A DNA stretch of 64,000 nt from Tolypeutes matacus (GCA_026826555.1 JAKSZT010054334.1:29546447-29610446), one strand, 5' to 3'; shown: positions 21,955 to 33,970, counted from the stretch's first letter. Notes: generated by a model not told the origin, from the sequence alone. Translations and numbers: made by a program.

Positions 21955-22535
21955 AATTACATCATTTATAAATTTGTTTGAATGCAACATTTACTTCTTG
22001 AAGACATCTTAGCAACAATAAAAGATAAACTTGATACTTATTTATCAAATTACATAATTACAGAGTTGGAATTAAATACCTTAAGAAAGTCAGACAGATA
22101 GGTCTTGGTTCCATATTTTAAGTTGGAGGTCAGAGTAGGAGCACTCAAAAGGAATTTGCTGAAGTTTTCCAGAATGTGACAAGAACTGAGCTTGCCATGT
22201 TACTACAATGTATGTTGTAACTATCCCAGATATGATATGTATATATTTTTCATTTACCCTTAGTATTGTTGTAGGGGAAAGTCTAAAGGAAAATTGAATG
22301 TACTCAACTTCTTAAGATAGTGCCCCATTTTCCCCTTTGATTTATTACCACACTTCTTCAAAGCTTAATATATTGTGCCATATATTTATTACTCTCTGGT
22401 TCCTTGGAATCTTATAATACTAATAGTGGCAAGCATTCACATAGAGCTTACTCTGTGTCAGGCAGAGGTCTCTGCGCTTGCAGTATGATAACTCACATGA
22501 TCCTCATGTCAACTCTGAAAGAGGCACTGTCTTCC
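21955..22535. other. Unassigned non-coding sequence
   Basis: Nothing recognised. Confidence 0.4.
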
Positions 22536-22749
22536 TTTTTTTTCCCTTGAGGTACTGGGGATTGATCCTGGGACCTCCTATGTGGGAAGCTGGTACTCAT
22601 CCACTGAGCCACATCAGCTTCCCCGAGTTGGCCCCCTTGTTTGTTTTGCTTGTTGTATGTTTTTGTTTCCTCAGGAGGTATCGGGAACTGAACTCAGGAC
22701 CTCCTGTGTGGGAGGCAAGTGCTCAACCGCTTAAGCCACATCTGCTCCT
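22536..22749 (-). mobile_element. Dimeric DAS-type SINE
   Basis: Two tRNA-like units lie in tandem on the minus strand. One runs from 22548 (GAGGTACTGGGGATTGATCC) to the AGCCACATCAGCTTCCCC box. The second runs from 22673 (AGGAGGTATCGGGAACTGAA) to AAGCCACATCTGCTCC. A T-run at the left is the A-tail. Confidence 0.85.
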
Positions 22750-23127
22750 ATCCTCATCTTTTGATCCTCTTTGGCTTCTATGACCATTAGAAATTAAGAC
22801 TGAGGGGAGAGGGGCATTCCTTTTCAGAGTTTATGTCCCCTATCTAGGACACCACTCCTACCATCAAACCACTTGGAAGCCAATCCAGCCATCAGAAGTA
22901 CCTTGTGAGCCTGAAGAGGGAGCCTGAACATAGCCTGGAGGAAGGAAATATGGTTTCCTTTGGGCTCTGACAGCTGATGAAATAGATGAATTGTCACTTC
23001 CCCACATCAGGGACCTAGTACAACACTTCCCTTTCTTGCACTATGTTATATGCACCTGCCAAAGCTTCTGTGAATTAATTTCATATCCTCATTCTGGCCA
23101 TCTCCTTTCTTGCACACATTCTTTTTT
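22750..23127. other. Unassigned non-coding sequence
   Basis: Nothing recognised. Confidence 0.4.
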
Positions 23128-23515
23128 TTAAGTTTTATTTACATACCATACAATCCATCTAAACTGTACACTCGATGGCTATCAGTATAATCACAAATTT
23201 GTGCATTCATCACCACATTCAATTTTAGAACATTTTCATTGCTTCAAAAAGAAAAATCCCATACCCTTTATGCACCTTATTATTGACACATAGCATTGGT
23301 GTGGTACTTTTGTTACACAATTGATGAAAGAATATTACAATGTTACTGTTAACTCTGGTCCATAGTTTTCATTTGTTGTATTTTTTCCCATCTACCAACC
23401 TACTACTAACATCTGGTAATAGTGACATTCATTTGTTCTAGTTCATGGAAGAAAATTCTTATATTTGTACTATTAACCACGGTCATCATCCACAACAGTA
23501 AGACAGAAATTTTTT
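23128..23515 (-). mobile_element. L1 3'UTR fragment
   Basis: The reverse complement matches the plus-strand 3'UTR at 55785-56285 along its length: TATAAGAAT(T/G)TTCTTCCATGAA, ATGTCACTATTAC, GTACCACACCAATGCTA, AAAATGTTCTAAAATTG. The T-run at the left is the poly(A) tail, so this is the 3' end of a 5'-truncated minus-strand L1. Confidence 0.8.
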
Positions 23516-23589
23516 TAAGGGAAAAAGGGAAAGTCTTACCAGGAGCCCATGAACTCTGTGGAGCTCCTTTTCTTTTCTTTTGCTTTTTA

Positions 23590-24130
23590 AAACTATAATA
23601 AACTTTATTTTTTAAAGAGATTTTAGATCACAGAAAAGTTACATCAAAAATATGAGGGATTCCCATATACCCCACACCTTCTCTTCCCACATCTTCCCCT
23701 ATCAATAACATCTTACAATAGTGTGGTACATTTGTTACAATTGATGAATAAATATTGAAGCATTGCTACTAACCAAGGTTATATTATGGTTTACACTTAA
23801 TTCCAATGCCCTAAAAATGCTGTATATTCCGATTCCCTCCGCCTCCCCTCAGAACCTCTGGTCACCGCTATCTTTATATTAATGTCACATATTCTTCCGT
23901 TACTACAATATTAATAAGTTTACTTTGTCCATGTTTGCATTCCCCCCTTATGTTTGTTCATTCCTCACCCTTGAGGATTTGGGGAGGGTGATGCCCACTC
24001 TGCCTCAGATTGAGAGGGGACTTAAATCTTATGGAGCAGATGAAAGGAATTGTTTTGCTTATGGTTGTAGATTCTCTCTGTTTTGGGGGGATATAAACTT
24101 AAGGAACAGAGAGCTCAGGGAGTAAATCCC
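23590..24130 (-). mobile_element. L1 3'UTR, second 5'-truncated copy
   Basis: The left end (ATAATAAACTTTATTTTTTAAA) is the reverse complement of an A-rich L1 tail. GTGTGGTACATTTGTTACAATTGATGAA recurs in the two other 3'UTRs in this window. The part right of 23920 is assigned only by continuity. Confidence 0.7.
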
Positions 24131-24159
24131 AGCATTCACATATTAAAATATTAAAATAT

Positions 24160-25858
24160 ACAGTATGCAACAAAAGATTATAAGACAAACAAAGAAACAG
24201 GAAATGATGAGCCATCCCAAAGAACAAGGTAAAAATTCATCAAGAAAAAAGACCAGACTTTGGACATACTGGACAAAGACTTTTTTAAAAAAGTTATTCA
24301 ATATGCTCAAGGAGATAAAGGAAAACAAAGAGAAAGAACTAAAGGATATCAGGAAAAGGATGCAGGGACAGTATGAGAAACTCAATAAAGAGAAAAAATT
24401 TTAAAAAGGAACCAAAGAGAAATACTGAAGCTGAAGACCACAATATCTGAAATAAAAAATTCCTAGGGGGTTTCAACAGCAGATTGGAGCTTTCCTAGAA
24501 GGAAACATAAGGAAGCACCTTCAGGACTTATCTTAGGCAATGGTTTCTGAGACTTTACACCCAAAGCACAAAGAACAAAAGAAATAATAGATAAATGTGA
24601 CTTCATTAAAATTTAAAACTTTTGTGCATGAAAGAGATTCATCACGCAAGTAACAAGACAACCTACAGAATGGGAGAAAATATTGGGAAACCACATATTC
24701 AATAAGGATTTAATATGAAGAATATATAAAGAAATCCTATAACTCAACAAAAAGACAACCCAATTTAAAAATGGGCAAAAGACTTGAATAGACATTTCTC
24801 CAAAAAAGATACACAAATGGCCAATAAGCACATGAAAAAATGCTCAACATCATTAACAAATAGGGAAAGGCAAATAAAAACCACAATAAGGCACCTTTTC
24901 ACTCACTAGAATAGCCACTTTTCAAAAAAAAAAAAAACTAACAAGTGTAGGAGAGGATGCTGAGAAATAGGGGCACACATTCATTGTTGGTAGAAATGTA
25001 AAATGGTGCAACTTCTATGGAAAATTGAGAGTTCCTCGGTATGTTAAATATAAAATTACCATATAACCCAGGAATCCGACTTCTACGTATATACCCCAAA
25101 GAACTAGCAGCAGAACTTAAATATTCATAATGACATTATCCACAATTGCCAAAAGATGGAAGCAATTCAAACATCCACTGACAGATGAATGGATGAACGA
25201 ATGTGGTATCTACATACAAAGGAATATTATTCAACCATCAAAAAGAATAAAGTCCTGATACAGACTTCAACATGGATGAAACTTGAGGATATCATGTTGA
25301 GTGAAATAAGCCAGACACAAAAGGACAAATATTGTATAATCTCACTGATATGAAATAATTAGAATAAGCAAATTCATAGAGTAAGAAACTAGTATAGAGG
25401 TTAGCAAGGGCCAGGGTCAGGGTAGGGAAAGGTGAGTTAATGCTTAATTGGTACAGAGTTTCTGTTTGGGGTCATGGAAAAGCTTTGGTAATGTAAGCGG
25501 TGATGGTAGCACAACGTTGTGAATGTAACTAACACTATTGAATTATATAATTGAATGTAGCTAAAAGGGGGAATTTTAGGTTTTATATATATTAGTATAA
25601 CAAAACAATTTAAAAAACAAAGGGCAGTACAATACAAATAGTGAGCCCTAATATAAATTATATACTATTGTTAGTAATATAATTTGAATAATATTGTTTC
25701 CTCAATTGTAAGAAAGTTATCACACTAATGCAAACTGTTAATAATGGGGAAAACTGTGTGGTTATGGGAGCTATATGGTAGGTCTGTATTTTCTGCATGA
25801 TTTTTCTGTAAATCTAAACTTCTCTAATTAAAAAAAAAAGCTCTAGCAAATGGATTAT
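24160..25858 (+). mobile_element. L1 with internal deletion: ORF1 start joined to ORF2 end and 3'UTR
   Basis: 24165-24480 encodes the ORF1 N-terminal and coiled-coil region (an 80-codon frame that is Lys/Glu rich), ending at a GGFQQQIG-like phrase. From 24485 the sequence is the ORF2 C-terminus: DFIKLK-type at about 24600, then NGEN/WEKI-type, then the 24720-24890 block homologous to 15868. It then runs into a 3'UTR that ends in poly(A) at 25848-25858. RRM and C-terminal domains of ORF1 and all of the endonuclease and RT are missing. Either an internal deletion or two abutting elements would explain this. Confidence 0.8.
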
Positions 25859-27720
25859 TTTTAAAAACTGAACAATTCTTCCCCACCATCAGATAAAACA
25901 CAGCACATTGTAATTTGGTAGTTTGCATTAAAGAACTACCTCTGAGTAGTTCTTGCCCCTCTTGAGTGTTTTATGGATGTATCATGAAGGTTGAAAATGG
26001 ATCATACCTCCATGATGGAAAATATTTTGACATATCAATCCTACTTGTTTTATTTTCTCCTTGTTTTGATTGCTTCACTATGATTACTTTACACTGTCTG
26101 TTTAATAAATTAAGAGTTGGCAATTTGTCAAGGAAAATAAATCACAAGCTGCTAAAGAAAAGGGGGGGCGGGATAGATCTAGTAAAACATGGAAATCTGA
26201 GCATATGGTGACTATATTTCCTAAAAAATCAGTGCACGTGGTCTGACCAGCATGTGTCTATCTGAGGACAATAGAACCATATATGCTACCCAGGGAGTAC
26301 TCCTGACAACTTGGAATGTACGTTACCTAGGCCCATGAAGGCCTTAGAATTATTAGCATATTTGGGTACCTCCCACTGCCAGCTCCAGAAGTCACAAGTG
26401 GATTTTTGGAGAGGATTAAACCTTTCATCTCTAGCTTTCATGGGGGATATTGGAAGAGAGAAGATATTTATTCCCCCATTCCTGAGAAGCCGGGAATGGG
26501 CTTAGTATAGCAAAATTTTTCCTGAAAGTTCAGATGTTGGGAGGACTGGGTTTTCCAATGCAAAACCTTCAGCAAAAGTAGCTCAAAACTGCATGTCCTA
26601 TTTCACATTAAACTTATTATGCATGGAAAAGTTGATTAAAATCAGACTTGTTTCTTTCTGCAGCACTGTGTTCTTTCCATTTAAAAATTATTCACCCAGA
26701 CCTATACACTTAAAAAGAGGCCTGGACTTTCCTAAGAGCAGAATTCCTCTTACTTAGGTTCTCAGCCTCTTTCTTGCTTTTGTGTGCCTGTGCATCTTCT
26801 TGCGTTAAAGTTAGAGACATTTTTATGACAGCCAAAAGTATTTCCATAAAGTTGTCCTATAAAAGCGCTCTTTCTCTATTTTAGTTTGTATGACAATTTT
26901 TATACTGTCCATACTCAGTGTCTGAATTTGCCAAGACTGCTTCAATTTGTCCACCCTTAACTAATAACTTCTTCAAAAGGTTCTGTTTACAAATCAGTTC
27001 ACACCCACAGATTAAGATTAAGAACACATCTTTTGTTGGAGTATATGATTCAATATACCCCATTGGGATAAGCCTAGAGTGATACAGAAAGATTAAAAAT
27101 AGTATTTTAGAATATATGTGGAAGCCACATGCTTGTATTTTACTCTTGTTTGAAACCATTACAAGCTCTTAAAACACAAAAAACTATGTTGCTGGAGATG
27201 CTTAGGTTTCTTTTGTAAAGAAAGCATTTTTTGGTACTCCTCCTTCTATAGTGTCATCAGAAATTCATTCCCGGGAGAATATTTTGGCTTTGAGGTTTTA
27301 ATAGGTCTGGAAGCCATTCTGGAAATGCCAGTTTCCACTTTCATTTTCCTGATTCGAGACCTTCCCCCATAGTCAGAACACTGATGAAAATACAAAGACA
27401 ACATTGATCTATGGGGAGAAAAAAGGCCTCTCCAGTTCTTTGATCCCCATCTTTCTGTTCCCCAATCCTCTTCAGTAGGGAACTAAACTTCTATCTCTGC
27501 CAGTTCAAATTATTAGAAGGCAAAGAGAAACATTAGCAATTAGACTTATAAATTGTCCCAGGCTGAAGCCAAAAATTATAAAGTACATATTATTTTCCAG
27601 GGTAATGATTTAATTTTACTTTTAGCTCAAGCAAACCTTTGAAAACTATCATAATACACAGAAAAAAATTAAATTCCCACATCACAAGATGGTCCCTAGC
27701 CACTCCTGATTTTAGCCAGG
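25859..27720. other. Unassigned non-coding sequence
   Basis: About 1.9 kb with no recognised repeat or gene. A minus-strand 92-codon frame at 26881-27159 has no domain. A short hairpin (AGAACTACC TCTG AGTAGTTCT-like) lies near 25932. Confidence 0.4.
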
Positions 27721-27725
27721 AAGTT

Positions 27726-27742
27726 TCTCTCTCTCTCTCTCT

Positions 27743-27798
<56 letters not shown>

Positions 27799-27808
27799 AA
27801 CACACACA
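27726..27808. repeat. (TC)n then (CA)n microsatellite
   Basis: About 60 bases of TC followed by a CA run. The Ser/Leu and Arg/Glu open frames over it are products of the repeat. Confidence 0.95.
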
Positions 27809-27810
27809 AA

Positions 27811-28289
27811 ACTTCCAAATTCCTGCAGAGATTTGGGCTTCCAACCCCCAATATAATCGCGAACTGTACTTCTTGCCAGAAAATAAATTGGTAGGTGGTT
27901 GTGTTCCTTCTCTGTTTTGTTAAAAATAATATCTCTCCTTGTCTCCAAAAAGTACTTTTTACTATACCCTATAGCTGTGCTCAAAGGTAAGCAATTGTTT
28001 CTTCCTTATAAAGCACTTCCAAATTGCCCCACCTGTGTGTCAACATATATTGTATTCTTACCAGATATTTCCCATGAAAGTATTAGGACACACACATGAT
28101 CCCTTGCTCTTATTTCTACCTTACCACCCTAGTGTTGCATCCTCATGGAGTCCTTGAGGTAAAAATGGGCCTTCTAATGGCCTTAGAGGATGGATGTATG
28201 CCTATGAAGAACTTTGAGACTCTTGGCTAAATGTCACAATGCAAAGTTCAAATGAGTAATATGATATAGGAGATGGATGAGCCTTTGTT
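27811..28289. other. Unassigned non-coding sequence
   Basis: Nothing recognised. Confidence 0.4.
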
Positions 28290-28480
28290 GAGACAATGGT
28301 TAAGAGAGTGCTCTGGAATCAGACCACATGAGTGTGAAGCTGGGCTTTGCCACTGATGTTACCTGTGCATCGTGGGGATGTTAAAATCTCTTTATTTCAG
28401 AATCCTATGCTGTAAACGGAGAGTACGAAAAGCATTTATCTGATAAAGTTGTGAGCACAACATGAGATATATATGCAAGG
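28290..28480 (+). mobile_element. MIR SINE
   Basis: TGGTTAAGAGAGTGCTCTGG, ATCAGACCACATGAGTG and TGGGCTTTGCCACT are the MIR head and core in plus orientation. The tail is diverged. Confidence 0.8.
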
Positions 28481-28930
28481 TTTTTAGAATGGTCTTTATC
28501 ATGCATTAGCCATTATTTTTAAATTGCCCCCCATCACTCCTGCTTTCCTCCTCCTCTTCCCCCTTTCTGCTCCTTAGCCACAAGCCCCATGTCTTCATAT
28601 TTATCACTGTGCCAGTCCCCATATATACTTGATAAAAATGTACTATGCTCTGGGCCTTCCTTTTGCCCTCAGATAAAGCCTTGTCATGTCAGCCCTCCAC
28701 TTAGGATACAATAAAATAATTCATCCTAAGAGGTTAATGTCTGAAAATGTCTATGCATGTTCTTTTCTTTCTGCCTTTGTATTTTAACAGGGACAAAGTC
28801 TTACTTCAAAAGCACAAATCCCTAAGGAAAGCTTCCAAGAGGAGACTGGTGGGTAGTTCTAAAATATTGCAGAAGTCCTTCAATTCATACCTAGAAGGAA
28901 GCTGTCAACTCTAGCTGCTTACATAGCTAA
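28481..28930. other. Unassigned non-coding sequence
   Basis: Nothing recognised. Confidence 0.4.
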
Positions 28931-29214
28931 TACACCCATACCTTGGTATTCAACTGCTTTGAAACTTGTTGAATTTGATACTTGATGAATTTTGCCATGA
29001 AAAATTTGTCCCGGTACTCTTCATTTGTTTGGTTCTTGATGCGCAAGCTAGAACTTGTCAGTGCCAGTTGCCTCGTGACTCGCTACCCTTTCCAGCTGAA
29101 ACAAAGGGTCATGTGTTAGTCACGTGGTAGCTCTTGCCCGGTGCACATTCCATTGCGGTCTTATCTTAGTTTCTGTGGTCATTTTGTGTATTTTTGTGCT
29201 TTTTTCCTCATCAC

Positions 29215-31285
29215 AGGTCCTAAGAAAATGAGCAGTGATAGTGCTGAGCAGAAATGAAAATTACTTTGCTACACCAGTGAGCACAAAAAAGAAATAATAG
29301 GTAAATATGAGAGAGGTATAGCATTACTGATACCATATTCGCCCCCGCTAGGGAATACGGTATGCCTAGAATAACAGTCTCCACTATCATTAAGAATAAA
29401 GAAGCGAAAAAAAAGGCTGATGTTGTGAAAGGAGTTAAAGCAGTAACAAAGCAGCATTCCCAAATACTCAAAGAAGTTGAAAAGCTGTTATTAATTTGAG
29501 TAAATAAGAAGCAGTTAGCAAGCGAAAGTGTATCGGAAGACATGATATGTGAAAAAGCAAAAGTGCTGCATGCTGATCTTTTGAAAAACAAACCAGAACT
29601 GAGTGATGAAAGTATTGAAGTTTTTAAGGCCAGCCATGGCTGGTTTGATAATTTTAAAAAGAGGACCAGCATCCACAGTGTCGTGAGGCATGGCAAGGTA
29701 TGAAGTGCTAATAAAAAGGCTGCTGATGAATTTGTCAGTGAATTTCAAGACTACGCAGAGGCTGAGGGCTTTATTCCCCACCAAGTTTTTTTTTTTTTTA
29801 AGATTTATTTTATTTATTTCTCCCCATCCCCCTCATTGTTTGTGCTCACTGTCTCCTCTCTATGCCCATTCACTGTGTGCTCTCTGTGTCTGCTCATCTT
29901 CTCTTTAGGAGCATTGGGAACTGAACCCAGGACCTCCCATGTGGGAGAGAGGCATTCAGTCACTTGAGCCGCATCCTCTCCCTGCTTTGTGGTGTCTCCC
30001 ATTGTGTTTCTTCTTTGTGTCTCCTTGTTGCATCATCTTGTTGTATCAGCTCACCACGCCAGCCTGTTGGGCCAGCTTGCTGTCTTGCTTGTCTTCTCTA
30101 GAAGGCACTGGGAACCGAACCCAGGACTTCCCATGTGGTAGGCAGATGCCCAAGTGTTTGAGCCATATCTGCTTCCTGCCCACCAAGTTTTTAACTGTGA
30201 TGAGACTGGAGTTTTTTGGGGAAAAAATGCCAAGTAGAACCTACATCACAAAAGAGGAGAAGGCATTATCAAGCCACAAATCAATGGACAGGCTCACTCT
30301 ATTTTGTGTGGGAATGCTAGTGGGGACTTAAAACTCAAGTCTCTTCTAGTCTATCATAGTGAAAATCTGTGAGTTTTCAAGAAGAATGATGTCATGAAAA
30401 GCAAACTCCATGTGATGTGGAGGGCAAACAGCAAAGCTTGGGTCATGAGGCAATTTTTCACCAAGCGGATAAATGAAGTGTTTGGTCCCTCAGTGAAAAA
30501 ATATTTGCTGGAGAAAGATTTGCCTCTGAAAGCCCTCCTATTCTTGGACAACACACCTGCCTGCCCTCCAGGCTTGGAGGATGACTCACTGGAGGAGTTC
30601 AGCTTCCTCATTGTAAGTTTCCTGTCTCCCAACACTACTCCTCTCATCCAGCCCATGAACCAGCAGGTCATTTCAAAGTTCAAAAAGTTATACACCAAAG
30701 TGCTTTTTCAGAGGTGCTTTGAGATCACCTCTGACACCCAGTTGACACTCACAGAATTCTGGAAGGAGCATTTCAATATCGTGCACTGCCTTAACCTTAT
30801 TGATAAGGCCTGGAACGAAGTCTCTTATAGGACAATGAATTTGGCATAGAAAAATCTGTGGCCAGAAGCTGTGACCCAGAGAGACTTTGAAGGATTTGAG
30901 GCTGACCCCAAGCCTGCAGGTACAGAGGGTACAGTTGTGCAGGGTAATGCATCTTTGAGCCAATTCATGGGTCTGGAGGTCGATGCCGCTGAAGTTGAAG
31001 AGTTAGTGGAGGAACATCGTGAAGAGCTCAGCACTGAGGAGCTGTAGGAACTACAGGAGGAGCAGCAACAAGACATGGTTGAAGAGATTTCTTCAGGTGA
31101 GGAGGAGATAAGGGAGGGTGTCCCCAGTTCCTTGATAAAAGAAATGTGTGCAAAATGGGCAGAAGTTCAAAACTTTGTGGAGAAGGACCATCCAGACAAA
31201 GCTCTGACAAGCAGAAATGTGGATTTACTGTATGATCAAACAATTTCACACTTTTTGAGGAATTCTGAAAAGAAGACAGAAGCAG
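29215..31285 (+). pseudogene. Tigger/TIGD1-like transposase, broken
   Basis: This is a cut-and-paste transposase of the DDE class. The N-terminal DNA-binding region starts around 29222 and carries stops and shifts. HSVVRHGK at about 29677 is followed by the SINE insertion. The catalytic core resumes at 30184 with FNCDETGVFW (first Asp) and continues in a 152-codon open stretch at 30394-30849, with LLFLDNTPA (second Asp). Where the family has a third Asp in QPMDQ, this copy reads QPMNQ (AAC at 30658-30660). A TAG at 30847 and another near 31045 split the acidic C-terminal tail, which ends near 31285. Stops, shifts, SINE insertion and the lost Asp all rule out activity. It resembles the TIGD1 gene family, but TIRs and TA duplication show it is a transposon copy. 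Confidence 0.88.
29791..30178 (-). mobile_element. DAS-type SINE inserted in the Tigger transposase
   Basis: T-run, then two reverse-complement tRNA-like units (GAACTGAACCCAGGACCTCC near 29910 and GGGAACCGAACCCAGGACTT near 30108) ending ATATCTGCTTCC. The target duplication CCCACCAAGTTTTT is exact at 29777-29790 and 30179-30192, and removing it restores the transposase codons. The SINE is therefore younger than the Tigger. Confidence 0.93.
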
Positions 31286-31849
31286 TCCTCATTGGATAAG
31301 CTTTTAGCGAAGGTGTCAGAGCCTGTGGTGCAAGTTGAGAAAAGGCAGAAAAGAGAAAGAACACCTGCAGTGCAGTGCCCGATGTTCTATTGGAGGGGGG
31401 CTCTCCTTCCAAGCAACACTCCATGTAACCTCTCCTCCTCACCACTCTCCTCCCACCATCCCATCAGGCCATGGACTCTTCTCAGTACAGGTAAAGTGAA
31501 GTTTTTATTTTACTTAGTCTAAGTATTTATTAATTTGTAGGTTTATTTCTCATGTAAAGTAATGATATACAACCCTATCTTTTTACATATTGCCTTAAAA
31601 ATGTGCATTGTCTTTGGTTTGGGAACACATTAAATTTATTTACATTATTTCTTATGGGAAAAAATTTGTTTGTTACTTTTCAATTTTGGAACTCATCATG
31701 CCTCCTGGAACTAATTAACGGCGAGTACTGAGGTACCACTGTAATTAGCTTCCTTAACCATTTAAAACTTGTATAATCATTTGACTAACAAAATCTCCCA
31801 GACTTTGAGCACCCTGTGTGGCATTTTACACAGATTGTCACAACCTTAA

Positions 31850-32010
31850 AAACCTTGTTAGTATTAGACCCAAGAGAACCAAGGCTCAGAGAAATTAAGT
31901 GACTTGGCCAAAGGCACATGAGTGGACAGTATTTGAGCCCAGATTGTAATCCAGGCTTTTTGTTCCCAAAGGCAATGTTCTAATCACTATTCAAATCACT
32001 CTAGAAACAG
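31850..32010 (-). mobile_element. MIR SINE
   Basis: AGGCTCAGAGAAATTAAGTG, ACTTGGCCAAAGGCACATGA and GAGCCCAGATTGTAATCCAG are the reverse complement of the MIR core. Confidence 0.85.
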
Positions 32011-32039
32011 AGTGGACAGCCACAGGGCTCATATCATTC

Positions 32040-32160
32040 TTCCTCCTAGGGTAAAGCACAGGGGAGCACAGGAGAGCAGGCTTGGTGTCTGGGATCACGG
32101 GCAGTTCCTTGCACAGTGCCTTGCACACGATAGGGCCCTGCTACGTATTTGAAGGGGAGA
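32040..32160 (+). mobile_element. Probable L2 3' end
   Basis: TTGCACAGTGCCTTGCACAC followed by TAGGGCCCTGCTACGTATTT resembles the L2 3' terminus (CAGTGCCTGGCACATAGTAG). Short and weak. Confidence 0.5.
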
Positions 32161-33965
32161 AAATGGATCCGTTAATCTATAGGTCAAATCTGTACTTCTT
32201 TGAGGAATAAAATGTGACCAATGACCCTGTTGGCTGGATTTGTTAGTTGTCAGATAATGACCTTACAAGTATTAGGGAAATAAAAGCCCACACCCAGTAA
32301 TAATAGACCATTTTAGCAATATTAATAAATCAGAAAAAAATCCAGTGTCTGAATCACATGATTGGCGCCTTACGCAAGTAGAACTGCCTGCAATTGCAAA
32401 CAATACCAGGACTTTGGGATCTGACAATTAATATGGTGATTTTGAGCAATAAGAACAGTAGTTATGAAGAATTCAAGCCCCCAAACCCACCTTAGGATTT
32501 AAATGATCTCACCTAGGTGGTCCCCATTGCCCACATTACTTTATCTCTGTCAGAGAGGCTCATCTCTTGTGATTTCCCTGCCCAATCATACACGAGGTAG
32601 CCTGCCTATTGCAGTTTTACTGTATTCTGAAGTGTAGTACTCCTGGTATCAAGTTCAGCACGGTAGGTGGAAATGTATTTCTCATTGCACAGTAAGGCTA
32701 TTATTGCATGCTACATAGTAAAACCCTGTAACTCCTTTCTGTGCTGAAAATGGGTCTTATGGTATCTTATATTTTACTGCCCAATGAACTAATTTACTGA
32801 GTATAATGAAAATAACAATAAACAGAATCATAGATTCTAGTATTATTACAAATTTCTGTTTTAAAATTTAGCTTTTTAAACTAAGGGAATGTCATATGGT
32901 GCATATCTAAGAGATTCCCTTTTGATATTTGGGACTCTGTTTTTTAAAGATATCATACTCATGATATAATATTGATAACGTTCATATACAGGATATGGGA
33001 TGTATGAAGGAGAGTGCTACTGTGTCACTCTTAAGTGATTTCTAGTGTTAAATCAAAAAATATAATCGTGGACTAAAACCAGAGGACAAAGAGCAAAGAT
33101 TTTATATCCTGGCAGAATCTTAAAAAATAAAGCACATATGTGGGATTCAAATAAATAGCAAAAGCAAAACAGTAAGCTAATGTTTTTTATATATACTTAG
33201 AATTCCAAAATAGCTTTGTCACTCTGAATTAAAATTTCATAAGAAACAACTGATAGTGTGTGTATTGCTTGGGGATATGCAGAAAAAAACAACTAAATTA
33301 AAAAACATTAATTACATTGTTAGGAATTTATATGGTATTTTGTTTCTTAGGTCTATTTTTCAGGGACTCTATTCCCAATGAATGGTTCTAAAGCTCTCTT
33401 AGTAAGTAAGCCTAGTGTATAAACAAAACAGATTAAAACTACTCTCCCAAAAGATGATTAAAGTCAAATAGATGTATACTCTGCTAGTACAGGGAAACAC
33501 ACAAAACTGGACTGGGTGAAAAAATTGCCATAACTTAGCCCTTACTCTAAATAGTAAAAAAAAAAAAAAGTTTACTTTTCTAGTCTCTGCTTTTGTGCAC
33601 TGCTGATTGTGCTGATACAGGAATTACTTTCCATATATAGATTTTCTGTTAAAATGAGAATTTTCAAGGTGCTCCAGAATGGATGCACAGGGTCTTAATG
33701 TCTATAAAGTAAAGTGCCAGCATAATTCAGAAAAACTTCAGTTTTCAAGCTGCAAGTGCCACCTGGGAGGAAGTGGGTCCACACCGCGGTCTTGAGTGTT
33801 GATCATGGCCGAGGCTCCTATGAGCACCCTGGGCCATTATTTTGCATTCCTGAGGTGAGGGAAAACACCCAGGTCACCAAGGTGACCACTCAGGTAATCT
33901 AGATGCCAAGTTTGTCCATGTGTAACTCAGCATAATCACAAAGACACCATGACATAAGGGATAAA
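32161..33965. other. Unassigned non-coding sequence
   Basis: About 1.8 kb of AT-rich DNA with an A-run near 33549. No repeat family recognised. A small GC-richer patch at 33755-33870 contains ATGGCC in a start-like context and a GTGAGG after it. See findings. Confidence 0.4.
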
Positions 33966-33970
33966 ATATT

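Larger units (their letters stand above)
28933..31741 (+). mobile_element. Tigger-type (Tc1/mariner, pogo) DNA transposon
   Basis: The right terminus, read inward on the minus strand, is CAGTGGTACCTCAGTACTCG. The left terminus CACCCATACCTTGGTATTCA is a decayed copy of it. The TA target duplication is present at 28931-28932 and 31742-31743. Without the 388-bp SINE the element is about 2.4 kb, the usual length of autonomous Tigger elements. Inside lies a degraded transposase on the plus strand. Tiggers are old eutherian DNA transposons and are no longer mobile. Confidence 0.9.

Noticed and set aside
27590..27984. Arg/Glu or Ser/Leu repeat proteins
   Set aside because: Translations of a (TC)n microsatellite.
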